NCBI RefSeq assembly: GCF_014654895.1
Contig: NZ_BNBE01000004.1
Location: forward strand, 124,001-188,000
Reading direction: 5' to 3'
Source of the DNA: Streptomyces filamentosus
GTDB lineage: Bacteria; Actinomycetota; Actinomycetes; Streptomycetales; Streptomycetaceae
Length of the DNA stretch: 64,000 nt
Shown here: piece after piece, positions 18,735 to 27,275 of the stretch
Layout of the letters: each line of letters opens with the position of its first letter
How positions within the stretch are numbered: position 1 is the first letter of the stretch
Notes under the pieces: generated by a model
Told to the model about the DNA's origin: nothing
The model's input: only the letters and a program-made list of their open reading frames with translations
Databases searched by the model: none
Position numbers and translations under genes: made by a program

Positions 18735-19627
18735 TGCTTGCCTCCCAGGAGGCGGAACTGGAGCAGGCCGAGGAGCCCGATGAGTAGGGTGAGGGCGTAG
18801 GCGACGGCGGAGGCGTAGCCGAAGTCGAAGTAGGTGAAGGCGTTGCGGTAGAGGTACATGCCGAGGGTGAGGGTGGCGTTGTCGGGTCCGCCGCCGGTGA
18901 GGACGGTCGGTTCGTCGAAGAGTTGGAGGGTCCCGATGGTCGACAGGACGGTGGTGAGGAGGAGGGCGGGGCGCAGGCCGGGCAGGGTGACGTGGCGGAA
19001 GGCGGTGAGGGCGCCCGCTCCGTCGACGGCGGCGGCGTCGTACAGCTCGCGGGGGACGGTCTGGAGGCGGGCGAGCAGGATGACGGCGTTGTAGCCGGTG
19101 TAGTGCCAGGTGAGGGCGAGGCCGAGGGAGATCCGGGCCCACGTGCCGTCGGTGAGCCAGGGGACGGGGTCGGCGCCGACGTGGCCGAGGAGCCAGTTGA
19201 CGAGTCCGTAGTCCTTGTTGAGGAGGACGGAGAAGACGATGCCGTACGCGACGAGGCCGGTGACCATCGGCAGGAAGAAGCCGAGCCGGAAGAGCGGACG
19301 GCCTTTGAGCAGGCGGGAGTCCAGGGCGACGGCGAGACCGGTGGCGAGGGCCAGCATGAGCGGGACCTGCACGGCGAGGATGACGAGGGTGTTGCGGAGC
19401 GCGGTCCACAGGAGCGGGTCGTCGATCAGGCGGGCGTAGTTGTCGAGGCCGACGAAGGTCTCCGTGCCGCCGGTCGTGCGGTGCAGGCTGAGGAGGAAGG
19501 ACCAGCCGATGGGGTAGAGCTTGAAGGCGGCGAAGAGCAGCAGGGCGGGCAGGACGAAGAGGTAGGGGGCCGTCCGGCCGCGCCGCCGGGGGCGGGCGGC
19601 GGCCGGGAGCGGCTTCGCCAGGGTCAT
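18731..19627 (-). CDS. Carbohydrate ABC transporter permease (MalF type)
   Basis: The 298-residue protein has a basic N-terminus (RPRRRGRTAPYLF) then membrane helices (VLPALLLFAAFKLYPIGWSF) and the EAA loop (ELYDAAAVDGAGALTAFRHVTLPGLRP). It forms the channel with the MalG-type subunit encoded next. Its ATG overlaps the stop of the binding-protein gene by 4 nt. Confidence 0.92.
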   Translation of the reverse strand: MTLAKPLPAAARPRRRGRTAPYLFVLPALLLFAAFKLYPIGWSFLLSLHRTTGGTETFVGLDNYARLIDDPLLWTALRNTLVILAVQVPLMLALATGLAVALDSRLLKGRPLFRLGFFLPMVTGLVAYGIVFSVLLNKDYGLVNWLLGHVGADPVPWLTDGTWARISLGLALTWHYTGYNAVILLARLQTVPRELYDAAAVDGAGALTAFRHVTLPGLRPALLLTTVLSTIGTLQLFDEPTVLTGGGPDNATLTLGMYLYRNAFTYFDFGYASAVAYALTLLIGLLGLLQFRLLGGKQ

Positions 19628-21018
19628 TCGGCGGCCTTCCGGCCGGTCTGCCGGGCGAGTTCGGCGGCGGCGTCCCGGAGCACGGCGGCGGGGTCGGCGC
19701 CCTTGAGGAGGACCTTGGTCTGGGCGTCGGTGACGAGCTTGAGGGCGCGGGAGTAGTCGGCGGTGTAGTTGACGGGCGGAGAGGGGGCCTTGAGGGCGGC
19801 GAGGAAGACCTCGCCCTTCTTCTGGCCGCCGAAGAAGGCGGACGGCTCGTGGAAGACGGAGTCGTCGTACGCCTCCATGAGCGCGGGCGCGATGCCCTTG
19901 CCCCGGTAGATCCGCACCTGGGAGGCGGGGCGGGTGAGGACGTGCTCGACGAAGGACCAGGCGGCGGCCTGGTGCCTGCTGCTGCCGGCGACGGCGAGGT
20001 GGGTGGAGTTGACGGTGGCGGCGGTGGGGCCGCCGCGGCGGACGGCCGGGGGCAGTCGGACCCTCCACTTCCCGGCTTCCCCGGGGACCTGTTCCTCGAT
20101 GATGCCGCCGAACCAGGTGGGCCAGGGAACGACGGCGTTGGTGCCCTTCTCGAGGGAGCTCATCAGGGCGTTCCAGCCGCCGGAGAGGTCGCTGACGAGG
20201 CCGGCGTCGTTCATGGTCTTGATGAGCGTCATGGCCTTGACGGCCTCGGGCGAGGCGAGGGTGATCCGGCCGTCCCGGTCGAAGTAGAAGGTGCCCTGGA
20301 GCTGGAGCAGCATCTGGAAGAAGTTGGCGGCGTCGGGCTGTGAGGCGGGCTTGTCGAGGCCGAGGAGGTGGGCGCCGGTCTTCGCCTTGAGGACCTTGCC
20401 GGCCTCGATGGTCTCGTCCCAGGTCTGGAGGGCCTCGGCGTCGACGCCGGCCTCCTCGAAGAGGTCGGCGCGGTAGTAGAAGCCGGCCGAGTTCGCCTCC
20501 CAGGGGAGGGCGTTCACCCGCTTGCCGTCGGGACTGACGGTGCCCCAGAGGCCGGCGGCGAAGGAGTCCCGGTACGCGGTGGCGCCGAGGGGGGCGAGGT
20601 CGGCGAGGCCGCCGGGGAAGCGTTCGACGTAGCCGGGGAGGTAGTCGACCCCGATGTGGAGGACGTCGGCGAGGCCCTGGCCGCCGGCGGCGAGACCGGC
20701 GGTGATCTTCTCCCAGATGGCGGGGTTGCCGATGTCCTCGACGGTGACCTGGATGCCGGGGTGGGTCTTGTTGAAGTCCGGCACCAGGGCCTTGAGTTCG
20801 GCGGCGGGGCCCTGCCAGGACCAGACGGTGATCCGGCCCTTCTCCGGGTCGCCCTTCTCGCCTCCGCCGCCGTCCGCGCCGGTGCCGGAGCAGCCGGTGA
20901 GGGCGAGGCCGGTGGCCGCGAGGGCGCCGCCGCCCATGCGCAGGAGGTCCCTTCGGGCGGGGCGGGCGGCGGCCGTCGGGTGGGTTCTGTCCGCGTCGTT
21001 GCGGTCTCTGGGTGCCAT
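19624..21018 (-). CDS. Sugar-binding lipoprotein of the ABC transporter
   Basis: The 464-residue extracellular solute-binding protein (family 1) has an N-terminal RRDLLRMGGGALAATGLAL signal, with twin arginine, and lipobox LTGC. It is therefore likely exported, perhaps by Tat, and lipid-anchored. Binding-domain features include ITVWSWQGPAAELKALVPDF and KTHPGIQVTVEDIGNP. Its sugar is probably an alpha-galactoside, given the GH36-like enzyme downstream. No Shine-Dalgarno sequence precedes the ATG, and the predicted -10 box is 8 nt upstream, so the mRNA may be leaderless. Confidence 0.9.
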   Translation of the reverse strand: MAPRDRNDADRTHPTAAARPARRDLLRMGGGALAATGLALTGCSGTGADGGGGEKGDPEKGRITVWSWQGPAAELKALVPDFNKTHPGIQVTVEDIGNPAIWEKITAGLAAGGQGLADVLHIGVDYLPGYVERFPGGLADLAPLGATAYRDSFAAGLWGTVSPDGKRVNALPWEANSAGFYYRADLFEEAGVDAEALQTWDETIEAGKVLKAKTGAHLLGLDKPASQPDAANFFQMLLQLQGTFYFDRDGRITLASPEAVKAMTLIKTMNDAGLVSDLSGGWNALMSSLEKGTNAVVPWPTWFGGIIEEQVPGEAGKWRVRLPPAVRRGGPTAATVNSTHLAVAGSSRHQAAAWSFVEHVLTRPASQVRIYRGKGIAPALMEAYDDSVFHEPSAFFGGQKKGEVFLAALKAPSPPVNYTADYSRALKLVTDAQTKVLLKGADPAAVLRDAAAELARQTGRKAAE

Positions 21019-21026
21019 GGGCCGGG

Positions 21027-21056
21027 ACAGTACAAGCACCGTTCCCACATTTGCAA
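21027..21056 (-). promoter_or_regulatory. Putative promoter of the sugar operon, likely leaderless
   Basis: On the minus strand TTGCAA (21056-21051) and TACTGT (21032-21027) are spaced by 18 bp. The distance from the -10 box to the ATG (21018) puts the transcription start at or next to the start codon. This fits the absence of a ribosome-binding site. Confidence 0.45.
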
Positions 21057-21064
21057 TTGTTCTA

Positions 21065-21097
21065 TGAAAACTTTCAGCGCTGTCAGCATCTTGCTGA
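21065..21097. promoter_or_regulatory. Palindromes in the divergent sugar/secreted-protein promoter region
   Basis: TGAAA-AC-TTTCA at 21065-21076 and TCAGCA-TCT-TGCTGA at 21083-21097 have perfect arms. TTGCAAT (21051-21057) and ATTGCAA (21108-21114) flank them as an inverted pair. These are candidate LacI-family operators controlling both directions. Confidence 0.5.
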
Positions 21098-21108
21098 TGC
21101 GAGAAGCA

Positions 21109-21137
21109 TTGCAAGCCTTCCCGCTGATTGCTAGCGT
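21109..21137 (+). promoter_or_regulatory. Putative promoter of the secreted protein gene at 21176
   Basis: TTGCAA (21109-21114) and TAGCGT (21132-21137) are spaced by 17 bp, predicting a start near 21144 and a leader of about 32 nt containing GGGAGA. The -35 box overlaps an arm of the inverted TTGCAAT repeat, so it could be co-regulated with the divergent operon. Confidence 0.4.
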
Positions 21138-21175
21138 GCCGCGCGCCGACCTCGACCACCCTCCGGGAGAACCCG

Positions 21176-23146
21176 ATGACGCGTTCCCGTACGGCCCTGG
21201 CCGCCGCCGTGGCGCTGCTGACCGCCCTCGCCCCGCTCATCACGGCACCGGCCGTCGCAGGCGCCCCGCCACCGGTCGGCCCCGCGGTCCTCACGGTCTC
21301 CGATCCGGGCTTCGAACAGGGCGGCAGGGGCTGGGAGTTCACCTCAGGCGCGGGGACCGCCACCAACCAGCCGCACGCCGGAAGCCGGCTCGCGTACCTC
21401 GACGCGGGCGAGGGCCTGAAGGTCTCGCAGACGGTGACCGCCACCGGGCACGGTGCGTACGTGGTCTCCGCCTGGATCGCCACCGGCGGCCCCGGCGGTC
21501 GCTACGCGCTCCGCGTCAACGGCTCTCCCGCCGCGGCCCTCGACCTGCCCGCCGCGTCGTCCTACCGCCGCCACACCCTCGGTCCGGTCGCCCTCGCACC
21601 GGGCGACCGTCTGGAGATCGCCTTCGAGTCGGGCCGGGGCTGGGTCAACGCCGACGACGTGATGGTCTCCCCCGCCGCCGCCGTCCCCCACGTCACCTCC
21701 AGCGATCCCGAGGCCGCCGAGATGTTCGCGTGGGCCGCCGGCAAGGCCAACAGCTGGGTCCATCTGCCCGGCACCGAGGGCCCGTTGAACGCGGACGAGC
21801 GCCAGACCGGCGGCATCGGCAGCGGCGTCTACGCCCCCTCCTACTGGGCGGGGTACGCCAACCGCAGCGGCTACTACTCGCGGGACACGGCCCACCAGCT
21901 CTCCGGGGCGGGGGTGCTCGGCCTGCACGCCGAGAACAAGGCGATGCTGCGGGCGTTCGCCGCCTCCGCCACCGCCGAGCACGCCTACTACCCGGTGTGG
22001 GCGCTCAACTTCGACAACCGCACCTACCTGTCCATCGACTACCGGCGCCCGGACCTCTTCGTCCGCGAGGTGCCCGCCGTCTTCGAGCTGGTACAGAAGG
22101 CCGAGGAGGCGTACCGCTGGACCGGCGACCGGAGTTATCTGGACGACCCGGCCCTGTGGGAGTTCTACCTCCACGCCACCGAGGAGTTCGTCGCCCTCCA
22201 CGACGGACGGAAGGACAACGGCCGCAGGGTGAAGGTCGCCGAGGGCACCGGCAAGGGCATCTTCCAGGGCGTGGCCAGCTACAACGAGCAGAGCGACGAG
22301 CCACTGGCCGAGGCCGGCGACGCCATCGCCTCCCAGTACCGGGCCTACGAGGCGATGGCCTCCCTCGCCCGCGCCAAGGGCGACAAGGCCCTCGCCGCCG
22401 ACTTCGCCCGCCGCGCCCGCGATCTGAAGCGGTACTTCAACGCCGAGTGGAGCGGAAGCGGTTCGGGCGCGGAGATGGTGCGCGGCTACACCACCGACGG
22501 ACAGCCCCTGACCGGCTGGGGCAAGGAGAACAGCTGGTTCATGCCGATGAAGGGGATCGTCGCCCCCGGCGCCCGCCGCGAGGCGTACCTCGACTACATC
22601 GAGGCGCAGGCGGAGGGCGAGGGCCGTCCCGACAACATCGAGGCGCTCACCTACCTTCCCGACACCTTCCTCGCGGGCGGCCGCCCCGACACGGCCTGGG
22701 CCTGGATGCGGCACGTCTACGCCCAGAAGGACGTCCCTCACGTCAACAGCCGGCAGGGCACCAACGGCGACTACCCGGAAGTGTCCTTCACCCTCGTCGG
22801 GCAGACCGTGCAGGGCCTGATGGGCGTCTCCCCCGACGCCCCCGCCCGGACGCTGACCACCCTGTCCCGGCTGCCCTCGGGCATGGAGTGGCTGGCGGTC
22901 GAGGACCTGCGGATCGGCGACTCCGTCTTCGCCCTGCGGCACGAGGGCGCGGACCGCTCCGTCCTCACCCACGCCGAGGGTTCCGCCCCCTACGTCTGGG
23001 AGGCCCGCTTCCCGGGCGCCGGGCGCACGGTCACCGTGGACGGCACGGTCCGCCCGGCCACCACGAAGGTGATCGACGGAACGGCGTACACGACGGTGCG
23101 GGTGAAGGTCGCCCCGGGCCGCACGGTCACGGCCGAGGCGCGGTGA
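21176..23146 (+). CDS. Secreted protein with CBM-like domain and six-hairpin glycosidase-like domain
   Basis: The 656-residue protein has a Sec signal (TALAAAVALLTALAPLITAP, ending near AVAGA). Residues about 35-165 form a beta-sandwich like a carbohydrate-binding module (DPGFEQGGRGWEFTSG, WVNADDVMV). Residues about 180-590 are rich in helices with Trp/Tyr/Asp motifs (YWAGYANRSGYYSRDTAHQL, WGKENSWFMPMKG, LDYIEAQAEG) in the style of (alpha/alpha)6-barrel enzymes. A short beta domain ends the protein. It is probably an extracellular glycan hydrolase or lyase whose products feed the divergent ABC importer and intracellular alpha-galactosidase. I cannot assign a GH family. AsnAspThr-rich catalytic candidates are visible but unproven. 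Confidence 0.7.
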   Translation: MTRSRTALAAAVALLTALAPLITAPAVAGAPPPVGPAVLTVSDPGFEQGGRGWEFTSGAGTATNQPHAGSRLAYLDAGEGLKVSQTVTATGHGAYVVSAWIATGGPGGRYALRVNGSPAAALDLPAASSYRRHTLGPVALAPGDRLEIAFESGRGWVNADDVMVSPAAAVPHVTSSDPEAAEMFAWAAGKANSWVHLPGTEGPLNADERQTGGIGSGVYAPSYWAGYANRSGYYSRDTAHQLSGAGVLGLHAENKAMLRAFAASATAEHAYYPVWALNFDNRTYLSIDYRRPDLFVREVPAVFELVQKAEEAYRWTGDRSYLDDPALWEFYLHATEEFVALHDGRKDNGRRVKVAEGTGKGIFQGVASYNEQSDEPLAEAGDAIASQYRAYEAMASLARAKGDKALAADFARRARDLKRYFNAEWSGSGSGAEMVRGYTTDGQPLTGWGKENSWFMPMKGIVAPGARREAYLDYIEAQAEGEGRPDNIEALTYLPDTFLAGGRPDTAWAWMRHVYAQKDVPHVNSRQGTNGDYPEVSFTLVGQTVQGLMGVSPDAPARTLTTLSRLPSGMEWLAVEDLRIGDSVFALRHEGADRSVLTHAEGSAPYVWEARFPGAGRTVTVDGTVRPATTKVIDGTAYTTVRVKVAPGRTVTAEAR

Positions 23147-23162
23147 CATGGAGGACAGGCGG

Positions 23163-24347
23163 ATGAGGGACGGCGGGACGGGCGCCGGTGGCACGAGCTC
23201 CGGCGTGGCCGGTGTGCCCGGTCCCTTCCCGGGCGGAGCGGAGCTCTTCCGGCTCGACGGCCGGGTGGCCCATCTCAACCACGGTTCCTTCGGCGCGGTG
23301 CCGGTGCCCGTGGCCAGGGCGCACCGGCGGATCGCCGCCGCGGCCGCCGCGGATCCGGACGCGTTCTTCCTCGGCGTCCCGGACCTGCTGGCCGGTGCCA
23401 GGGCCCGGGTCGCCGCCCTGCTGGGCGCCGACCCGGACGGCCTCGCGCTCGTCACCAACGCGACCGAGGCCGCGAACCTCGCCCTGGACGCGCTCCGGCT
23501 CGCGCCGGACGACGAGGTGCTGGTCACCGACCACGGCTACGGCACGGTCGTCGCGGCCGCCGCCCGCCGGGCCCGGACCGTCACCGTCCGGCTGGATCCG
23601 GGGCTCGCGGACGAGGAGGCGGTCCGCGAGGCGGTGCTCGCCGCGGTGACGCCCCGCACGAAGATCGCGCTGCTCGACCTGATCAGCTCCCCCACGGCCC
23701 GGATCGTCGCCGGCCCCGGGCTGCTGCGCGCGCTGGCCGCGCGCGGGGTGACGACGGTCGTGGACGGCGCGCACGCTCCCGGCATGCTGGCCGATCCGCT
23801 CGCCGGCGGGCCGGACCTCTGGTTCGGCAACCTCCACAAGTGGGGGTACGCGCCTCCGGGGAGCGCCGTCCTCGCGGTCGCGCCCGCCCTCCGGGACCGG
23901 GTGCCCGCGCCGGTGCCGTCCTGGGAGGACCACCAGGGCTTCCCCCGGTCGGTGGAGTACCGCGCGACCGCCGACTACACGGGTCTGCTCGCCGCCCCGG
24001 AGGGCCTGGAGCTCCTGGAGGAGCTGGGCGCCGGAGCCGTACGGGCGCACAACAGCGCCCTCGCGGCGTACGGCGCGGGGCTGCTGGCCCGGCTGCCCGG
24101 GGTGCGGCCGCTGCCGTCCGACGCCCGGCTCGCCATGCGGGCGCTGCGCCTCCCGGCCCGCTTCGCGCGGACGAAGCCGGAGGCGGAAGCGCTGCGCGAG
24201 GAGGTCATGGCCCGGCTCGGGTGCCGGGTGCTGGTCTGGCCGTGGGCGGACGGCGGCGGGATCCGGATCTGCGGGCAGGTCTACAACCGGGCCGCCGAGT
24301 ACGAGCGGCTCGCGCACGGCCTGCGGCCCCTGCTGGACGGCCGCTGA
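23163..24347 (+). CDS. Class V PLP-dependent aminotransferase-like enzyme
   Basis: The 394-residue protein resembles isopenicillin-N-epimerase/cysteine-desulfurase-like fold-type I enzymes: VAHLNHGSFGAVPVPVARAH, LVTNATEAANLALDAL, VDGAHAPGML, and the PLP lysine in LWFGNLHKWGYAPPG. The start at 23163 is preferred over an ATG at 23148 because GGAGGACAGG lies just before it. The gene begins 16 nt after the secreted-protein stop, so the two may be cotranscribed. Substrate unknown; epimerase, lyase or desulfurase activity cannot be distinguished. Confidence 0.88.
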   Translation: MRDGGTGAGGTSSGVAGVPGPFPGGAELFRLDGRVAHLNHGSFGAVPVPVARAHRRIAAAAAADPDAFFLGVPDLLAGARARVAALLGADPDGLALVTNATEAANLALDALRLAPDDEVLVTDHGYGTVVAAAARRARTVTVRLDPGLADEEAVREAVLAAVTPRTKIALLDLISSPTARIVAGPGLLRALAARGVTTVVDGAHAPGMLADPLAGGPDLWFGNLHKWGYAPPGSAVLAVAPALRDRVPAPVPSWEDHQGFPRSVEYRATADYTGLLAAPEGLELLEELGAGAVRAHNSALAAYGAGLLARLPGVRPLPSDARLAMRALRLPARFARTKPEAEALREEVMARLGCRVLVWPWADGGGIRICGQVYNRAAEYERLAHGLRPLLDGR

Positions 24348-24375
24348 GGCGGCCGGCCGGGCGCGGGAAACGCGG

Positions 24376-24420
24376 CGGCCCGCGGCCGGGGGACGTGTGC
24401 CGTCCTCCGGCCGCGGGCCG
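24376..24420. terminator. Strong bidirectional hairpin terminator
   Basis: A 20-bp stem (CGGCCCGCGGCCGGGGGACG paired to its complement, one G-U pair) with a 5-nt loop lies between the convergent aminotransferase and efflux genes. It serves both. Confidence 0.75.
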
Positions 24421-24455
24421 TCGTCGCGTACGCGGGGGTGTGCCGCCCGGGGCCG

Positions 24456-26096
24456 TCAGGCCTTCTCGGCGGGGGCCGCCGGGGTGCCGGCGGGCAGCGG
24501 GGCCGCCGCGTCGTCCTCGGCGCGTCCGGCGGCGCCGGACTCCTCGGCGAGGCGCTCCATGCCGCTGGTCGTCTTCAGGGGCTTCTCCTTGACGAAGAGG
24601 ACCGCGAGGACGGCGAGGAGCGCGAAGGGGGTGGCGACGAGGAAGAGTTCGCCGGTGGCGGTGCCGTAGGCGTGCTCCACGATCTCGCGGATCGGGGCGG
24701 GCAGCGTCGTCATGTCCGGCACGGCGCCGTGCCCGGCCGCGCCTCCGCCCGCGGGGATGCCGGCCTCCTGGAGGCCCTTGCTCATCTCCGTGGCCACGCG
24801 GCTGGCGAGGATCGCGCCGAGGACGCTGGTGCCGATGGTGCCGCCGAGGCTGCGGAAGAAGGACAGGACGGAGGTGGCGGCGCCGAGTTCGGTGGCGGCC
24901 ACGTCGTTCTGCGCGGCCAGGACCAGGTTCTGCATCAGCATGCCGACGCCGACGCCCATGACCGCCATGTAGAGGCTGAGCAGGCCGAAGTGGGTGTCGG
25001 CGCCGATGGTGGAGAGGAGGCCGAGGCCGGCGGTCATCAGGATGCCGCCCGCGACCAGGTACGCCTTCCAGCGGCCGGTGCGGCTGATGAGCTGTCCGGC
25101 GACGGTCGAGGAGACCAGCAGGCCCATGATCATCGGCAGGCTCATCAGGCCGGCGACCGTCGGGGACTTGCCCAGCGAGATCTGGAAGTACTGGGAGAGG
25201 AAGACGGTGCCGCCGAACATGGCCAGGCCGACGAAGAGGCTGGCGACGGTGGTGAGCGTGACCGTGCGGTTGCGGAAGATGCCGAGCGGGATGATCGGCT
25301 CCGGGACCCGGGACTCGACGAACACGGCCGCGACGAGGAGCACGAGGCCGCCGCCGGTCAGGGCCGCGGTCTGCCAGGACGCCCAGTCGAAGCTGTTGCC
25401 CGCGAGCGACACCCAGATGAGGAGCGCGCTGACGCCGGCGACGATGAGGAAGGCGCCCAGGTAGTCGATCTTCGCCTCGCGGCGGACGGTGGGCAGCTTC
25501 AGGGTGCGCTGGAGCAGCACGATGGCGAGGAGGGCGAAGGGGACGCCGATGAAGAAGCACCAGCGCCAGCCCAGCCAGGAGGTGTCCACGAGGACGCCGC
25601 CGATGAGCGGACCCGCGACGGTGCCGACGGCGAAGACCGCGCCGAACATGCCGGCGTACTTGCCGAGCCTGCGGGGCGGGATGACCGCCGCCATAACGAC
25701 CTGCGCGAGGGCCGTCAGGCCGCCGGCGCCGATGCCCTGCGCGACCCGGCTGAAGATCAGCAGGCTGACGTCGTGGGAGAAGCCGGCCAGCAGCGAGCCG
25801 ACCACGAACAGGCCGAGGGAGATCTGGAGGAGCAGCTTCTGGTTGTAGAGGTCGGCGAGCTTGCCCCACAGCGGCACCGTCGCCGTCATGGCGAGCAGTT
25901 CGGCGGTGACGACCCAGGTGTACGAGGACTGGCTGGCCCCGAGGTCGGCGATGATCCGGGGCAGTGCGTTGGCGACCACGGTGCCGGCCAGGATGGACAC
26001 GAACATGCCGGCCATCAGACCGGACATGGCCTGGAGTATCTGTCGGTCCGACATGGTGGTCGGTGGCGCCTCTACCGGCGCCGTCGTTGCGTTCAC
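24456..26096 (-). CDS. DHA2-family (EmrB/QacA-type) multidrug efflux MFS transporter
   Basis: The 546-residue protein is predicted to have 14 membrane helices. It has motif A-like GKLADLYNQKLLL, motif C region GPLIGGVLVDTSWLGWRWCF, and the DHA2 opening RQILQAMSGLMAGMFVSILAGT. It should expel drugs by proton antiport. The GTG start lies 31 nt after the TetR stop, so the two form one operon and the pump is under TetR control. A Gly/Ala-rich extracellular loop and an Ala/Pro-rich cytoplasmic tail add length but are common in the family. Confidence 0.92.
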   Translation of the reverse strand: MNATTAPVEAPPTTMSDRQILQAMSGLMAGMFVSILAGTVVANALPRIIADLGASQSSYTWVVTAELLAMTATVPLWGKLADLYNQKLLLQISLGLFVVGSLLAGFSHDVSLLIFSRVAQGIGAGGLTALAQVVMAAVIPPRRLGKYAGMFGAVFAVGTVAGPLIGGVLVDTSWLGWRWCFFIGVPFALLAIVLLQRTLKLPTVRREAKIDYLGAFLIVAGVSALLIWVSLAGNSFDWASWQTAALTGGGLVLLVAAVFVESRVPEPIIPLGIFRNRTVTLTTVASLFVGLAMFGGTVFLSQYFQISLGKSPTVAGLMSLPMIMGLLVSSTVAGQLISRTGRWKAYLVAGGILMTAGLGLLSTIGADTHFGLLSLYMAVMGVGVGMLMQNLVLAAQNDVAATELGAATSVLSFFRSLGGTIGTSVLGAILASRVATEMSKGLQEAGIPAGGGAAGHGAVPDMTTLPAPIREIVEHAYGTATGELFLVATPFALLAVLAVLFVKEKPLKTTSGMERLAEESGAAGRAEDDAAAPLPAGTPAAPAEKA

Positions 26097-26127
26097 AACT
26101 TCTCTTTCAGGGGGTTCAGGGGGTCCG

Positions 26128-26826
26128 TTACGAGGCGGGGGCGTCGGGGGCGGGGGCGGGGGCGGGGAGGCCCGCGGCGAGGTGTTCGAAGGTCTCGCGG
26201 AACACGTCCGCGAAACCGGTCTCGCCCTGCCGGACGCACCAGTGCTCGACGGCGACCCGGACGGCCGTCGTGCCGACGGCGGCCAGGAGGCGGGGATACA
26301 GCCCGAGGGCGCGGCGGCGCTCCTGGTCCGCGGGGGTGGAGAAGGCGGGGCGCTCCGGCGTGAAGAGCGGGGAGCCCCCGCCGATGCGTTCCGCGAGGGT
26401 CTCCGCGAGCCCGAGTTCGTCGGCCATGTGGGCGCCGAGGCTCCGGGCGAGGAGTTGCGGGGCCCCGCGCAGGACCTCCGCGTGGAGGTGCCACAGCTCC
26501 TGGTGCCGCTCGATCTCCTCCAGCTCGGACGCCAGCGCCTCGCGCAGCGCGTCCAGCGGGGACCTGTCGCGGGGGGCGGCGAGGACGGCGCGGCGGACGC
26601 GGTCCCCGGAGTCCGCGCCGATCATGACGAAGACCTCGTCGCGGGAGTCGAAGTAGTTGAAGAACGTGCGCGTGGACACGCCCGCCGCCGCGCTGATGGC
26701 GTCGACGGTGACGTGCTCGACCCCGTGTTCGGCGGCGAGCCGCACGGCCGCCTCCACCAGGGCGGCGCGGGTCGCCTTCTTCTTTCGCTCCCTCAGTCCG
26801 CCCCCGGCGGACACCCCTTCCGACAT
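26128..26826 (-). CDS. TetR-family repressor of the efflux operon
   Basis: The 232-residue protein has a TetR helix-turn-helix (RAALVEAAVRLAAEHGVEHV, ISAAAGVSTRTFFNYFDSRD) and a variable ligand-binding domain (residues about 70-220). It is the promoter-proximal gene of the operon with the DHA2 pump, so drug binding should derepress both. The ATG has no ribosome-binding site and lies 6 nt after a TATCAT -10 box, suggesting a leaderless mRNA. A perfect palindrome sits in the promoter. Confidence 0.9.
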   Translation of the reverse strand: MSEGVSAGGGLRERKKKATRAALVEAAVRLAAEHGVEHVTVDAISAAAGVSTRTFFNYFDSRDEVFVMIGADSGDRVRRAVLAAPRDRSPLDALREALASELEEIERHQELWHLHAEVLRGAPQLLARSLGAHMADELGLAETLAERIGGGSPLFTPERPAFSTPADQERRRALGLYPRLLAAVGTTAVRVAVEHWCVRQGETGFADVFRETFEHLAAGLPAPAPAPDAPAS

Positions 26827-26832
26827 GTGTGC

Positions 26833-26860
26833 ATGATAAGCAAAAATGCAGAGTCTGCAA
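26833..26860 (-). promoter_or_regulatory. TetR promoter with embedded operator
   Basis: On the minus strand TTGCAG (26860-26855) and TATCAT (26838-26833) have a 16-bp spacer. TGCAGA-G-TCTGCA (26847-26859 on the plus strand), a perfect palindrome, overlaps the -35 box and spacer. Binding there would block RNA polymerase, the classic TetR autoregulation. The predicted start coincides with the ATG at 26826. Confidence 0.6.
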
Positions 26861-26869
26861 AAATATATA

Positions 26870-26910
26870 CGGGTGCGGCGGCGGTCCCGGCCGGACCGCC
26901 GCCGCACCCG
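26870..26910 (-). terminator. Perfect 18-bp hairpin after the secreted protein gene
   Basis: CGGGTGCGGCGGCGGTCC pairs perfectly with 26893-26910 around a 5-nt loop. It lies 17 bp beyond the stop of the small secreted protein gene and just upstream of the TetR promoter, insulating the two minus-strand units. Confidence 0.75.
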
Positions 26911-26927
26911 TGCCCCCCGGCGGGCCG

Positions 26928-27275
26928 TCAGGAGGAGAAGACCACCGAGCGCACCTTCAGCCGCGCCGAGGCGCCGCCGGTGTGCGGGCGGAGGGTGAAG
27001 GAGTCCCCCTGGCAGTCGGTGCCGGTGAAGACCGTCGCCCAGGCGTCCGTGCGGTTCTTCGGCGAGTGGCCCGGCTCCGGGTTCTCGTCGCCGACACCCG
27101 GGAGGTTGACGCACTCGTCGCTGGGCGGGGAGTTGAGGAACCCCGTGGCGTCGTACCCCTCGACGGTCACGTAGTCGTAGCGGAACTGGCCCTCGGCGGC
27201 GGAGGCCGGGGCGGGGACGGCGGCGAGGAGCAGACCGGCGCCGAGGGCGGCGGTGAGGGCGGAACGCAGACGCAT
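26928..27275 (-). CDS. Small secreted protein, possibly beta/gamma-crystallin or I36 inhibitor-like
   Basis: The 115-residue protein has a Sec signal (RSALTAALGAGLLLAAVPAP, cleaved near ASA-AEG). The mature part of about 85 residues has two cysteines (DECVNLPG, GTDCQGDSFTL) that likely form a disulfide, and ends LKVRSVVFSS. The pattern C-x(n)-TDA..VF-x-G-x-DC-x-G-D...RSV resembles actinobacterial proteins grouped with peptidase inhibitor I36/beta-gamma-crystallin folds. The start is the ATG with AAGGA 7-8 nt upstream. Monocistronic. Function is not established. Confidence 0.75.
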   Translation of the reverse strand: MRLRSALTAALGAGLLLAAVPAPASAAEGQFRYDYVTVEGYDATGFLNSPPSDECVNLPGVGDENPEPGHSPKNRTDAWATVFTGTDCQGDSFTLRPHTGGASARLKVRSVVFSS

